Assembly (NCBI RefSeq): GCF_025854375.1
Contig: NZ_CP107575.1
Location: forward strand, 3,100,001-3,164,000
Length of the DNA stretch: 64,000 bases
From: Glutamicibacter sp. JL.03c
Lineage (GTDB): Bacteria; Actinomycetota; Actinomycetes; Actinomycetales; Micrococcaceae
Reading direction: 5' to 3'
A program made the translations under genes and the position numbers. Of the stretch, positions 54,310-63,786 are shown piece by piece; positions within the stretch are counted from its first letter, which is position 1; the number at the start of each line of letters is the position of its first letter. Under the pieces are notes generated by a model. It was not told the DNA's origin and searched no databases. It saw nothing but the letters and a program-made list of their open reading frames with translations.

Positions 54310-54448
54310 CATCATCAGTGACTGGGGGATCCCTCCAGAAATGCAAACCTCAGCATGTCCGAGGAAACCCAGATAAAAGCCACCGTCTTCAGGTCACTTC
54401 ACGAGCGGGAGACGGCAGCCTTTGAATCACAGGACCGACATCCGGAGA

Positions 54449-55522
54449 CTAGTTCTCCCAGAATGGGTAATCGATGTATCCCTTTGGGCCTTCGGTGTAG
54501 AAGGTGGCGAAGTCTGGTTCATTCAGCGGCAGCTCTTCCTTCCAACGGCGCACCAGGTCCGGGTTGGCGATCGCGGGGCGGCCAACAACTACGGCGTCGC
54601 CCCAGCCTTCGGCGGCCACGCGCGCGGCTTCTTCATAAGTGGTGATTTCTGCGAAGCCAGTGTTGAGCAGCACCGGTCCGCCGAAGGTCTTGCGCAGCGA
54701 CTGAACCAGCTCACCGGAAGGTTCATGGTGCAGGATGCTCAAGTTGGCCAGACCAAGTGGGGCGATGCCTTCCAGCAGCGCGGTGTAGGTAGCCAATACA
54801 TCCGCGCGATCGTTTTCCACAGCGCCCTGGACATTGTGCTCTGGCGAAATGCGCAGTGCGGTCTTGCCGGCACCGATAGCGTGGGCCACCGCGGTAGCTA
54901 CCTCGATGACAAAGCGTGCGCGGTTTTCAGGGGAACCACCATAATTGTCGGTGCGGGTGTTAGCCGATGGTGCCAAGAATTCATGCAGCAGGTAGCCATT
55001 GGCGCCGTGCAATTCCACGCCGTCAAAGCCTGCGGCAATGGCGTTGCGCGAAGCAGCCACGAACTCTTCGATGATCCTTGGAAGTTCTTCGGTGCCCAGT
55101 GCGTGGGGAACCGGATAAGCATGCTTGCCGGTGTAGGTGCGGGACTCGCCCTCAACGGCGATGGCGCTTGGCGCCTCCACGTGCTCGGCTCCGGTGGTGT
55201 CCGGGTGGGTGACGCGTCCTGCGTGCATGACCTGGGCGACAATGAGTCCGCCTTCGGCGTGCACTGCGTCGGTGACTTTCTTCCACCCGGCAACCTGTTC
55301 TTCGGTAACCAGGCCTGGCTGGCGGACGAAGCCCTGGCCGGCAAAGCTCGGGTAGGTTCCTTCGCTGACAATCAGGCCGAGGGAAGCGCGCTGGCGGTAG
55401 TACTCGACGACGTCAGCATTGGGAACGCCGTCCTTGCCGGAGCGGGAACGGGTCAGCGGCGCCATGACCAGGCGGTTGGACAGCTTGAGGTCGCCGAGGG
55501 CTACTGGGGAAAACAGATCCAT
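54449..55522 (-). CDS. nemA: Old Yellow Enzyme-type alkene/N-ethylmaleimide reductase
   Basis: The 357-residue FMN enzyme has the OYE marks NRLVMAPLTRSR (T24), active-site H172, N175 and Y177 in VELHGANGYLLHEF, and the closing TRTDNYGGSPENRARF. It reduces activated C=C bonds of enals, maleimides or nitro compounds with NAD(P)H. AGGAG precedes the ATG. A palindrome-like site at 55548 lies 26 bp upstream of the start codon and suggests control by an electrophile-sensing repressor encoded elsewhere. Confidence 0.92.
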   Translation of the reverse strand: MDLFSPVALGDLKLSNRLVMAPLTRSRSGKDGVPNADVVEYYRQRASLGLIVSEGTYPSFAGQGFVRQPGLVTEEQVAGWKKVTDAVHAEGGLIVAQVMHAGRVTHPDTTGAEHVEAPSAIAVEGESRTYTGKHAYPVPHALGTEELPRIIEEFVAASRNAIAAGFDGVELHGANGYLLHEFLAPSANTRTDNYGGSPENRARFVIEVATAVAHAIGAGKTALRISPEHNVQGAVENDRADVLATYTALLEGIAPLGLANLSILHHEPSGELVQSLRKTFGGPVLLNTGFAEITTYEEAARVAAEGWGDAVVVGRPAIANPDLVRRWKEELPLNEPDFATFYTEGPKGYIDYPFWEN

Positions 55523-55547
55523 GGGTTGGACTCCTGACGTGGAAATT

Positions 55548-55568
55548 GTAGTTGCATTGCGTAACTAC
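55548..55568. promoter_or_regulatory. operator-like inverted repeat upstream of nemA
   Basis: GTAGTTGCATTGCGTAACTA plus C is a 21-bp imperfect palindrome with outer arms GTAGTT/AACTAC perfect. It lies between the nemA start (55522) and the SDR gene. Electrophile-responsive OYE genes are commonly controlled from such sites by TetR- or HxlR-type repressors. Confidence 0.5.
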
Positions 55569-55683
55569 CGTCGCAAACAACTTATTCCACCACAGCAGAG
55601 AATATGAGCTGGCTAACGGCACCCAACGCCCGACGCCGAGGATGCGGAGCTAGCATGCACCGCATTCACGACAGGCGGTTGCG

Positions 55684-56436
55684 CTAGATTGCGGTGTAGC
55701 CGCCGTCAACCAGGTGGTAGCTGCCGGTGATGAAGGATGCAGCGTCACTGGCCAGGAAGGCTACGAGCGCAGCGACTTCCTCTGGCTGGCCCAAGCGGGC
55801 AATGGGGTGCTTGGAGACCAGGGCATCATAGGCGTCTTTTGGCATCTGCTTCAGCAGCGGGGTCTCGATGAATCCGGGAGCCACGCTGTTCACGCGCACG
55901 CCGTCGGTGGCGTATTCGACTGCGGCGGTCTTGCTCAGGCCCACCACGGCGTGCTTGGTGGACACGTAGGCGGAGCTGCCGGCGAACCCCACGGAGCCGA
56001 GGATGGAGGCCATGTTCACGATGGAACCGCCGCCGTTCTGGCTCATGGCGTTGGCCTGGGCACGGGTTCCGCGGAAGACTGCATTCAAGTTGATCGAGAT
56101 GACCTTGTCCCAGTCCTCATCGGTGAGCTCGCCCACCTTGGCAGCGCGGCCGCCGATGCCTGCGTTGTTGACTCCGATCTTCAGCGGGGCCATGGCGTTG
56201 GCTGCCTTGATGGTTTCGTCAATGACCTCGGAGGAGCTTGCGTCTCCCGCGACAGCTACGGCTTCTCCGCCGGCGGCCTTGATGGTGTCCACGGTACCCT
56301 GGGCGGCGTCAGCGTTCAGATCCTGGACGACCACCTTGGTTCCGTTGGCGGCCAGGAGAATTGCAATTGCTTCTCCGATACCTGATCCGGCGCCGGTAAC
56401 TACTGCCGAACGATCTGCCACATCATACTGAGCCAT
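55684..56436 (-). CDS. SDR-family NAD(P)-dependent dehydrogenase (3-oxoacyl-ACP reductase-like)
   Basis: A 250-residue classical SDR with VVTGAGSGIGEAIAI (13-27), NNAGIGG (90-96), and catalytic S144, Y157 and K161 (YVSTKHAVVG). D39 at the end of the second strand favours NAD over NADP. Such enzymes oxidise or reduce secondary alcohols, for example acetoin or butanediol-type substrates. It lies 161 bp upstream of nemA on the same strand; the two may be regulated together. Confidence 0.87.
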   Translation of the reverse strand: MAQYDVADRSAVVTGAGSGIGEAIAILLAANGTKVVVQDLNADAAQGTVDTIKAAGGEAVAVAGDASSSEVIDETIKAANAMAPLKIGVNNAGIGGRAAKVGELTDEDWDKVISINLNAVFRGTRAQANAMSQNGGGSIVNMASILGSVGFAGSSAYVSTKHAVVGLSKTAAVEYATDGVRVNSVAPGFIETPLLKQMPKDAYDALVSKHPIARLGQPEEVAALVAFLASDAASFITGSYHLVDGGYTAI

Positions 56437-56561
56437 AGTGCACTCACTTTCTGTTTTTCGATGGTCACGGGATCTCCGTCGGCCTCATGTTTTCGACGCT
56501 ACTCCGATCCATCCCAAAAGTCGATGACGTGTCAATCAAACCTTTGTCTGTTAGATCACGT

Positions 56562-57941
56562 TCACTGCATATGGTGCACTCGGTGGCTTGCTCGGCGCAT
56601 GAATTGCTCGTCATGGGTGGAAAGAACCACCGCTCCCCCGCGATCCAGCACCGAAGCGATGACTTCCTGAAGTGACGCTTCTCCGGCTTCATCCAAGGAT
56701 TCTGTTGGCTCGTCAAGCAGCAAGATCTGTGGCTCATGGATCAGAACGGTGGCCAGAGCCACCAGCCTGCGCGCAGAGGCAGGCAACTCATAGGGATGGG
56801 TTTGCGCATGGGATTCGAGGCCGAGCCGCGAAAGCAGTTCAGGAACCCGCTGCCGCAGTGCACTCTTCTTGGGAATTCCAAATGCCACTTCCCGCAGGAC
56901 CGTCCGTTCAAAGAGCTGATCAGAGGAATTCTGCAGCAACAAGCCGGACTCTCCGGACAGCGTCAATGTTCCGGATTCTGGCTTCAGCAATCCGGCAATG
57001 GCCTTGAGGACCGTCGTCTTGCCGGAGCCGTTTGCCCCGGCCAGGCCCAGACATTCCCCCGCGCTGAGGCGAAGGTTCAGATTGTTCACCGCGGGCGCTG
57101 CGGAACCAGGATAGGCGAGCTGTACAGAGTCCATGGTCAGCAAGACTGGTGCATTGGCAGCCATCTGCCGTCCACCTGTTGGCAGGCTAATGCACGTAAG
57201 CGGTTCTTCGACCGGATTACGGTGCAACGTCCCCTGGTTCAGGCGCCACAGCTCATCGGCCTCGCGGGCCCAGCTTCCTGGCGAATCCGCAAGCACCACG
57301 AGTGCCGTCCCGCGGGCACGGAGCAGCTCGATCATCTCGGAAACGACGACGGTGGCATGCTTGTCTAGCCCGGCCAGCGGTTCATCCAGGACCAGGACAT
57401 CAGGCTCACTCATGGCCAGGGCACCCAAAGCCACGAGTCGTTCTTGGCCCCCGGATAGCTGTTGCGGGTGGCGCTCTAATAAGTGTTCAAGATGAAGATT
57501 CTGCGCAAGGTCGGAGACTCGCTGCTGCATCTGCTCCCTTGGGACACCGGCGTTTTCCAAGGAGAAGGCCAGCTCTTCAGCGACTGTCCCCCGGATACCC
57601 GATAGATAGTGTCCTGCATCCTGCGGCAAGAGGCCTACATGCTTGGCCCACTGGGCGACATCGACGCGTGGGGCCGACGACGCAGAGAATTCGATCCTCG
57701 TGTGGCCAACTTCGATGGATCCGGCTAGTTCGTCCATGCCATGGCGCGGAAGCAGGCCGGCAAGGATTGCGCCGAGCGTTGATTTTCCTGAGCCCGAATC
57801 GCCAGAAATGACGGTCAGGGTTCCAGGGCGCACATCCAACTGGATGTTGTGCAGGACAGCATCCTGGGTATCCGCGTACGTGTAGCGTCCCAAGTTCAAG
57901 CCAAGCACCGAGGTGGACAGGTGGGAGAGTTTTCGCTCCAT
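56562..57941 (-). CDS. ECF transporter fused two-domain ATPase with one degenerate site
   Basis: The 459-residue protein has two NBDs. NBD1 has Walker A GDSGSGKS (47-54), signature LSGGQ (162-166) and LVLDEPLAGLD, but its H-loop reads VVLADSP without His. NBD2 has GANGSGKT (302-309), LLLDEPTESLD and a proper H-loop (STHDEQF), but its signature is LPASAR (386-391). Together these give one intact and one degenerate ATP site. It powers the ECF module encoded just upstream. ATG 57941 lies two bases after the EcfT stop, and a longer frame is rejected. Confidence 0.88.
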   Translation of the reverse strand: MERKLSHLSTSVLGLNLGRYTYADTQDAVLHNIQLDVRPGTLTVISGDSGSGKSTLGAILAGLLPRHGMDELAGSIEVGHTRIEFSASSAPRVDVAQWAKHVGLLPQDAGHYLSGIRGTVAEELAFSLENAGVPREQMQQRVSDLAQNLHLEHLLERHPQQLSGGQERLVALGALAMSEPDVLVLDEPLAGLDKHATVVVSEMIELLRARGTALVVLADSPGSWAREADELWRLNQGTLHRNPVEEPLTCISLPTGGRQMAANAPVLLTMDSVQLAYPGSAAPAVNNLNLRLSAGECLGLAGANGSGKTTVLKAIAGLLKPESGTLTLSGESGLLLQNSSDQLFERTVLREVAFGIPKKSALRQRVPELLSRLGLESHAQTHPYELPASARRLVALATVLIHEPQILLLDEPTESLDEAGEASLQEVIASVLDRGGAVVLSTHDEQFMRRASHRVHHMQ

Positions 57942-57943
57942 GG

Positions 57944-58702
57944 CTATTGGCCCCCAATGCGTGCGAGCACCAAGATCAGCATCGGACCTAGCACGGCGCA
58001 CACCGTGGCCGTCCAGCGGATGCCACGCTGTGCTGATGAATCAGGCACGGTTCGCAAACGAGTCCGAGCGCTGGTGGCTGGGAATCCGCGTGCAGACAGG
58101 TGAACCGCGCGGTCTTGGGCATCCTGCATGGATGCCAGCACCAGTGGAACCGCGCGTAATCGCACGCGTTGGAACCAGCCGGCGATGCCCTTCCCTGCTG
58201 CCACTTTGCGCAGAGTCTGGGCTTCACCGATCTGGCGTTGCTTCTCGGCCATTTGCGGCAGCAAGAACAACGTTGCAGCCAAGAGGTATCCCAATTGCGG
58301 CGGAACTGGCGAGAGATCAATGGCTGCTACCAACTGATGCCTGTCGATGAGCAACCCGCAGAGCAGACCGACCACGACAAGAACTGCCGTCCTCAGGCCC
58401 AGCGACAACGCCACTTCCAGGCCATGAACGGTCACGCGCAGCGGGCCCCACTGCGCGATGGCAGGTGACTGATCGCGGGAGACCAGCCCATGAATCAACA
58501 GCAAGGAAAGGAATGTTGGCAGGAGCATGGCACCGCTGAGAACTGCCAACTTTTTCAGGTGCCCCGCCCATCCCGCGATGAGCAGGCACAGTGCCATGAC
58601 AGCGCAGCTCAACCACCACAGGCTGGCAGCAGTCGTCATGGTGATAACTGCTACCGCGATAGCCAGAATGGTGAATGGGTGAAGTTTGATGGTGCGGGGC
58701 AT
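57944..58702 (-). CDS. ecfT: ECF transporter T component (EcfT)
   Basis: A 252-residue membrane protein of the CbiQ/EcfT family. It has five to six helices and the coupling-helix motif QDAQDRAVHLSARGFPA, whose Ala-Arg-Gly contacts the ATPase. It links the substrate-binding S component to the ATP-hydrolysing subunits. ATG 58702 lies ten bases after the S-component stop, so the genes are co-transcribed. Confidence 0.9.
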   Translation of the reverse strand: MPRTIKLHPFTILAIAVAVITMTTAASLWWLSCAVMALCLLIAGWAGHLKKLAVLSGAMLLPTFLSLLLIHGLVSRDQSPAIAQWGPLRVTVHGLEVALSLGLRTAVLVVVGLLCGLLIDRHQLVAAIDLSPVPPQLGYLLAATLFLLPQMAEKQRQIGEAQTLRKVAAGKGIAGWFQRVRLRAVPLVLASMQDAQDRAVHLSARGFPATSARTRLRTVPDSSAQRGIRWTATVCAVLGPMLILVLARIGGQ

Positions 58703-58712
58703 GGGTTGTCGC

Positions 58713-59519
58713 TTACTTGCCGACGCGCTTTCCCAAGACGTTGTAGCGGCGGACAAAGGCGAAGCTGCCGCTCAAGCGCTTTGGCAGCGCGTAGACCAGA
58801 AGGGCTGCGACCAGGAAAACCACTGCCTTATCCCCGGGATCCGAAATCAATGCCTGCTTGGTGACAGCAGAGAGCAGCGAGTCGCCCATGGAGCTAAAGG
58901 CGGCCACCAAGGCGCCGGTGCCCACACCCGACGTGCCACCGTAAACGAAAGTCGCGACCGGCGAGGAAACCACGCCAACCAGAACGCCGGCAACTAGACC
59001 GGCAACTGGTGCCAAGTAGATCCGGCGCAGTGCACCGAATCGTGCAGCGGTTCCAGCCAGGAAACCGACAAGTGCAGCGCCGGCGGCGAACGGCAGAACG
59101 GTAGGCGCGAACAACGACCACACCAGGGTGCTCAATACACCGGTGGCGGCGCCGGCTCGACGGCCAGCGAGGAAGCCCACGATGACCGTACCGATGGAGT
59201 CGATGTACAGAGGAATCATCACCGAGCCGACAAACTGGCCGAGGATGATATTCAGGACCAGAGCCACCGGAATCAGGGTCAACGTGGAGACCGGAAGATC
59301 AGGCAACACGGCCAACAGCAGAAGAACTGCGGCTACAAGGTAAGCAGCAAAGGTGCCCAGAGCAACGCCCTGTCCCAGACCCTCAACAATTCCCATGGGC
59401 TGAGTTGTAATCAAGGTGATGTAGGTGGCCACGAGGATGACAGTTCCAGCGATAGCCATGAGGCGGCGGCGAAGTGTTTGCGACGAAGTTTCGTCGGGCA
59501 ACAGAAGATTAGATGACAT
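58713..59519 (-). CDS. ECF transporter S component, substrate probably nucleoside- or base-related
   Basis: A 268-residue membrane protein with eight to nine hydrophobic segments, short polar loops and an S-component pattern (LTLIPVALVLNIILGQFVGS and DSIGTVIVGFLAGRRAGAAT). It binds the vitamin or metabolite for the ECF complex. The nucleoside hydrolase gene 119 bp upstream in the same direction suggests a nucleoside, nucleobase or ribose-derived substrate; that is inference from context. It is longer than many S components (about 190 residues). Confidence 0.8.
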   Translation of the reverse strand: MSSNLLLPDETSSQTLRRRLMAIAGTVILVATYITLITTQPMGIVEGLGQGVALGTFAAYLVAAVLLLLAVLPDLPVSTLTLIPVALVLNIILGQFVGSVMIPLYIDSIGTVIVGFLAGRRAGAATGVLSTLVWSLFAPTVLPFAAGAALVGFLAGTAARFGALRRIYLAPVAGLVAGVLVGVVSSPVATFVYGGTSGVGTGALVAAFSSMGDSLLSAVTKQALISDPGDKAVVFLVAALLVYALPKRLSGSFAFVRRYNVLGKRVGK

Positions 59520-59638
59520 GATGAGGCAGTCCTGAGGTACGAGTATGACTGCGCACCAAAGTTCAGGCTGGCGCGCGCGAGCTGCGGGTCTATGTCACCT
59601 CGACCCGGTAGACGATTCTAGCTCACTCGTCTTGGCGA

Positions 59639-60697
59639 CTATGAATCCTTGTCTAGTTTTCGAGCCAGCGCACCGAGGCGTTGAACCAGTTCTTCAAAGC
59701 CTGCTTCTGGATCGTTTTGGGAGACCACATGGGCATTTGCTGGTTTGCCCCAGAGTCCCCTGAAATCTGCCACGGTGGTTCCAAACAGTAATTGTGATTC
59801 TGTCTCGACATCGATAGTGGCGGGACGGGTTTCATATTCCAGGGTTCCCGCTGCTACGCCGGCCGCGAAGTAGTCGTGGACGTGAGCAATGTAGCCCTGG
59901 TCGTAGTGCCGGTGGAATTCAAAGTAGAACCGCAAGGCATCAGAAAGGTAGCGTACCAGTGGGTTGGACGCTTTGCTGAGTGTGCCTTCGGGGTCACTGG
60001 CTAGAACCAATTCTGGTTCTTCGCATCCTGATTGTTCAGCCAGTTCCGTCAGGAACTCTGGCTGCATTTCAAAACGTTCGGTGGTGTCCAGAGAGCACAC
60101 GATTGGCAGCTTCTCGGATTCGAGGCCCTGTTCAGCCGCTGCGGTGTAGGCGGCAAAGACTTCCTTGGCAGCATGCGGGTCTACATGGGTGTTCCACTCG
60201 GCTGTTGGAGTGGTGTTGCCTTGGTGGTAGAAGGCGCCACCCATGATGACGACTTTGCGGAGCAACCACGGCAGCTTCGGTTCGCGACGCAGCGCCAGCG
60301 CGAAGTTGGTTAGTGGCGCAGTCAAAAGAACTGTAAGCTCACCGGGGTTGGCGCGGGCTGCTTCGATCCAATAGTCAACGGCGTCATCGCTTGCCGAAGG
60401 GCCTGAGCCTGGATCGGGAAGCGTCGCGTAGCCTACCCCCTGAGGACCATGGGTCTCTGGGGTTGTCACGAGTGGGATCTCAATTGGTTCACGGGCGCCA
60501 ATTAGAACCGGGATTTTTGGCTTTCCACAGAGCTTGAGCAGTGCTCGATTATTAGCCTCGACTTGCTCGAGATCAACGTTGCCTGGGGTGCTCGTGACGG
60601 CCTCGAACTGCACGTGACCGAGCGAGCACAGATACGCCAAGGCCAAGGCATCGTCGATGCCGGTGTCACAATCGATGAGCAAGCGTGTCATAGACAC
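59639..60697 (-). CDS. inosine-uridine-type nucleoside hydrolase
   Basis: The 352-residue enzyme has the calcium-binding aspartate cluster D9-C-D11-xxx-D15-D16 (LIDCDTGIDDALAL) near the N-terminus and VVIMGGAFYHQGNTTP in the middle, the nucleoside hydrolase signatures. It splits N-ribosyl nucleosides into base and ribose. GTG 60697 is favoured since GGAG lies five bases upstream; ATG 60691 is the alternative. It heads the operon with the ECF transporter genes and probably works on what that transporter imports. Confidence 0.88.
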   Translation of the reverse strand: MSMTRLLIDCDTGIDDALALAYLCSLGHVQFEAVTSTPGNVDLEQVEANNRALLKLCGKPKIPVLIGAREPIEIPLVTTPETHGPQGVGYATLPDPGSGPSASDDAVDYWIEAARANPGELTVLLTAPLTNFALALRREPKLPWLLRKVVIMGGAFYHQGNTTPTAEWNTHVDPHAAKEVFAAYTAAAEQGLESEKLPIVCSLDTTERFEMQPEFLTELAEQSGCEEPELVLASDPEGTLSKASNPLVRYLSDALRFYFEFHRHYDQGYIAHVHDYFAAGVAAGTLEYETRPATIDVETESQLLFGTTVADFRGLWGKPANAHVVSQNDPEAGFEELVQRLGALARKLDKDS

Positions 60698-60798
60698 ATT
60701 TGCTCCAGACGGACTTTTATCGCCTACCAGAGCCACTCATTCCTCTACTTTCGTCGAATGATCAAGCTAAATACACACCGATGCAGCCTTGCTCGCGG

Positions 60799-63786
60799 CT
60801 AGGTAAGGTCACTATTCGGGCTTAGATAGTCATACAGCGCACTGTCGATGGCCTCTTCAAAATGCAGGTCCATCGTAACTACATCCAGCGGCACGTTGTC
60901 CTTGTCAGGCATTCGCGTCTGTTCTGCGTTTCGTGAGTCCGCTTGGCCTAGATAAAAGAACTCGGTTCCTTCAGCGTCGTCTTTTTTCACAAACACATGA
61001 AGGTCAACCTCATTATTGACTATGCGTCGAACTTCATCGCTGCGCAAGGTACGACGTGACCTCGTGAACCACCGCAGATGAGACGGGTCCACAAGTTCGT
61101 CTTGGTACGCCGTGCTGGCCGAGACATCATCGGATTTATGGAGCGTCACGAAGATCGGGCAGGTCCTTGAATCCATATCGACTTTGTAACCGTATAAGGT
61201 AGACGTCCATTTTCGTGGAACCCCCAGTAGCCGCGTGACCTCTTTACGAGAATACTGTCCGCCAACGAGGAATGGGCGCCCTCCGGCATATCGGTCATCG
61301 ACCAAAGCCATACCCGTTTGGATAATATCGTCGACTTCATCGGTGAAAGAACCGTGTGTACGGTATGCGTGAATGAAGCCCCGATCAGCAGAAATTGTCT
61401 CGTTCGAAATGGTGGCTAACTGAATTCCATACCGTGTTTGGTCGACTTGCGCGTGATTAGCGAGATTGAGAGTTTCCACCACACTGAGCATTTGACGTTT
61501 AGTGGGCTCCTCCCCATGCTCCCGCAGTGCCGATTCAAACTCAAGCAACGTAATTGACTCTCGAGAAAGCAACTCTCGAACCAGGACAAACTCGTGGATT
61601 CGTTTGGACGTCAGCACTTCATGCGATAGCAAAGACAGTGCGCGCAGCTCATCCCTGCTTAGATCGTGATCAATCCTGAGCAGACTTTTCACGAGCGTCG
61701 GATAGTTCTCCTTCTTTGTAGCAAGGAGAACAGGGTCGACCGATTCAAAACGATAGAAGTCAAAGAGCCGAGGCGCTTGCCCAACGCGGTTCTGCATTGC
61801 CTGCATTGAACCCCGAAGCTTCTGGATACTGTCCAAAGGGGTAGTGCGAATAGATTCAAGGACTCGTTGCTGAGCAATCTTATCGAAGCGAATGCTCGAC
61901 AGTCCGGCCATGACACCGGCTTGCTCCGTGGCGATCAGCTTTTCCTTAAGCGATTCCTTGTTTAGAGACTCGTCGCCAAACAACGCAATGGGAATCATGT
62001 AGTTGTTCGCGTAATTGGCAATGAAATCAATGACTACCAGGTAGTCCTTCTTCGGTGCTTTGCGAAGCCCTCGGCCTAGTTGCTGAACAAAGACAATCGC
62101 CGACTGCGTTTGTCTTAGCATCACAACTTGATTCACAGTCGGGATGTCCACACCTTCATTGAAGATGTCCACTGTCAAGATGTAGTCGAGTTCGCCAGCT
62201 TCTAGCTGAGCGACGATTCGTTCACGTCGTTCAACCGAGTCCTCGCCGCTAAGGCTCACCGTCCGCAGAGGCTTTCCGCGTAACTGTTGCTGATTCAAAG
62301 CAGCAGACAGTGCGTTCGCTTCATCCTTGCGAGAGCAGAAGATCAGGCCCTTGGGCGAAACGCCGGCTTGCCCGTATTTCGTCAACGCATCGACTACGTG
62401 GTGCACACGATCCGGTGTCACCAGGCGCGAGAGATCCGCGGAGCTATCGCGAATCGATTCATCGTCAAGGGTCACGTCCGCAATCCCGTAATAGTGGAAC
62501 GGGCTGAGCATGTTCTCTTCCAAAGCATGATTCAGCCGGATTTCGTATGGAACGTTGTAGTCGAAGAACTCGAATACGTTGAATCCGTCGCTTCGTTCCG
62601 GAGTAGCCGTTAGTCCGAGCAAAAACGACGGTTGCAGGTGCGACAGGACTTTTTTGTAGGTCGGCGAACCAACTCGATGGGCTTCATCGACAATAACGTA
62701 GTCAAAGGCGTCGGGTTCTATCGACTGCAACACCAAATCTAGCGACAGAGTCTGAACCGTCGCGAAAACATACTTTCGGTCGCTCTGCTTGGAGGCTCCT
62801 GCCAGCTTGCCGAACTGTTCTGGATCTCCGCCAATAACACGGCGGTATTCCTTGATCGTCTTATCCAGGATCTGTTCGCGATGAACAACAAACAAGAATC
62901 GCTCTGGGTGGGCAGCTCGCACCTCAAGCGCCGACAGTATTGTTTTGCCTGTGCCGGTTGCCGAAATGACAATGGCCTTGGATTCACCGCTGAGGCGCAC
63001 CTTCTCCAATGCCTTGAGGGCTTCAGACTGCATTTGGTTGGGCAGAATCGGCATGAGATGATCAGCCCAATTGGTGTAGCCGCCTAAGCCGATGGATTCG
63101 GAAAGCTCTGCGGCGACTTCATCGATGAGCTGCTCATCTGCTTGCTCAAGTTTCTTGGCAGCCTCGATCCTCTTGCGCGGCGGTGGAGGCGTGTACTGCG
63201 CCGAATAGAGATCAATCCATTCCTGACTCAGGGATTGAGACTCCGTGAGTTGGTTTCCAGCAAGGTCTGCCAGCTGTCCGGCCAAGTCGCTGTCGTTCGC
63301 CGCGGTTACCTTCAGATTCCACTCATGGTTTTTGACAATAGCGTTGCCGGTAAGGTTTGAACTTCCGATCATAGCTGTGACCACGTCAGTCGACTTAAAA
63401 ATATAACCCTTGGGGTGGAAAGCATCAGCGCTATGAATTCGCACGTCAATGCCAAGGTTTCCCAGGTTCAGCAACTCGCTGAAGGCAGACGGCGAGTTGA
63501 ACCCCAGGTAATCCGAGGTGATGATAGTGCCGCGACCAGAGAACTCCAGAAGTTCCTGCTTGAGCATTGCGATTGCATTAGGTGTCACGAAAGCTACGGA
63601 GAAAATGAATTCATCGCATCGCGCCAGTTCCTCACGCAGGATACGTAGAACCGTATTGCCGTCCGCGTTAAGGACTACACGTGGATGATGGTGGCGACGA
63701 GACTGTTTCTTACTGTCCAAAAAACCATAGGTGACATCGCCGGAAAGCCCACCGGTAAATGAGATATCAGGGCTAGACGACGTCAT
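60799..63786 (-). CDS. PLD-nuclease/SF2 helicase fusion with DUF3427-like C-terminus
   Basis: The 995-residue protein starts with a phospholipase-D-like nuclease domain (H124, K126 in FHPKGYIF; IGSSNLTGNA). A superfamily-2 helicase follows with Walker A ATGTGKT (276-282), DEAH (367-370) and the arginine-finger motif QQLGRGLRKAPKKDYLVVID. The last 400 residues match the DUF3427 type. Such proteins are found in defence islands and are proposed to cut and unwind foreign DNA. Its ATG overlaps the stop of the NUDIX gene by three bases. Base composition is more AT-rich than the metabolic genes of the window. Confidence 0.88.
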   Translation of the reverse strand: MTSSSPDISFTGGLSGDVTYGFLDSKKQSRRHHHPRVVLNADGNTVLRILREELARCDEFIFSVAFVTPNAIAMLKQELLEFSGRGTIITSDYLGFNSPSAFSELLNLGNLGIDVRIHSADAFHPKGYIFKSTDVVTAMIGSSNLTGNAIVKNHEWNLKVTAANDSDLAGQLADLAGNQLTESQSLSQEWIDLYSAQYTPPPPRKRIEAAKKLEQADEQLIDEVAAELSESIGLGGYTNWADHLMPILPNQMQSEALKALEKVRLSGESKAIVISATGTGKTILSALEVRAAHPERFLFVVHREQILDKTIKEYRRVIGGDPEQFGKLAGASKQSDRKYVFATVQTLSLDLVLQSIEPDAFDYVIVDEAHRVGSPTYKKVLSHLQPSFLLGLTATPERSDGFNVFEFFDYNVPYEIRLNHALEENMLSPFHYYGIADVTLDDESIRDSSADLSRLVTPDRVHHVVDALTKYGQAGVSPKGLIFCSRKDEANALSAALNQQQLRGKPLRTVSLSGEDSVERRERIVAQLEAGELDYILTVDIFNEGVDIPTVNQVVMLRQTQSAIVFVQQLGRGLRKAPKKDYLVVIDFIANYANNYMIPIALFGDESLNKESLKEKLIATEQAGVMAGLSSIRFDKIAQQRVLESIRTTPLDSIQKLRGSMQAMQNRVGQAPRLFDFYRFESVDPVLLATKKENYPTLVKSLLRIDHDLSRDELRALSLLSHEVLTSKRIHEFVLVRELLSRESITLLEFESALREHGEEPTKRQMLSVVETLNLANHAQVDQTRYGIQLATISNETISADRGFIHAYRTHGSFTDEVDDIIQTGMALVDDRYAGGRPFLVGGQYSRKEVTRLLGVPRKWTSTLYGYKVDMDSRTCPIFVTLHKSDDVSASTAYQDELVDPSHLRWFTRSRRTLRSDEVRRIVNNEVDLHVFVKKDDAEGTEFFYLGQADSRNAEQTRMPDKDNVPLDVVTMDLHFEEAIDSALYDYLSPNSDLT

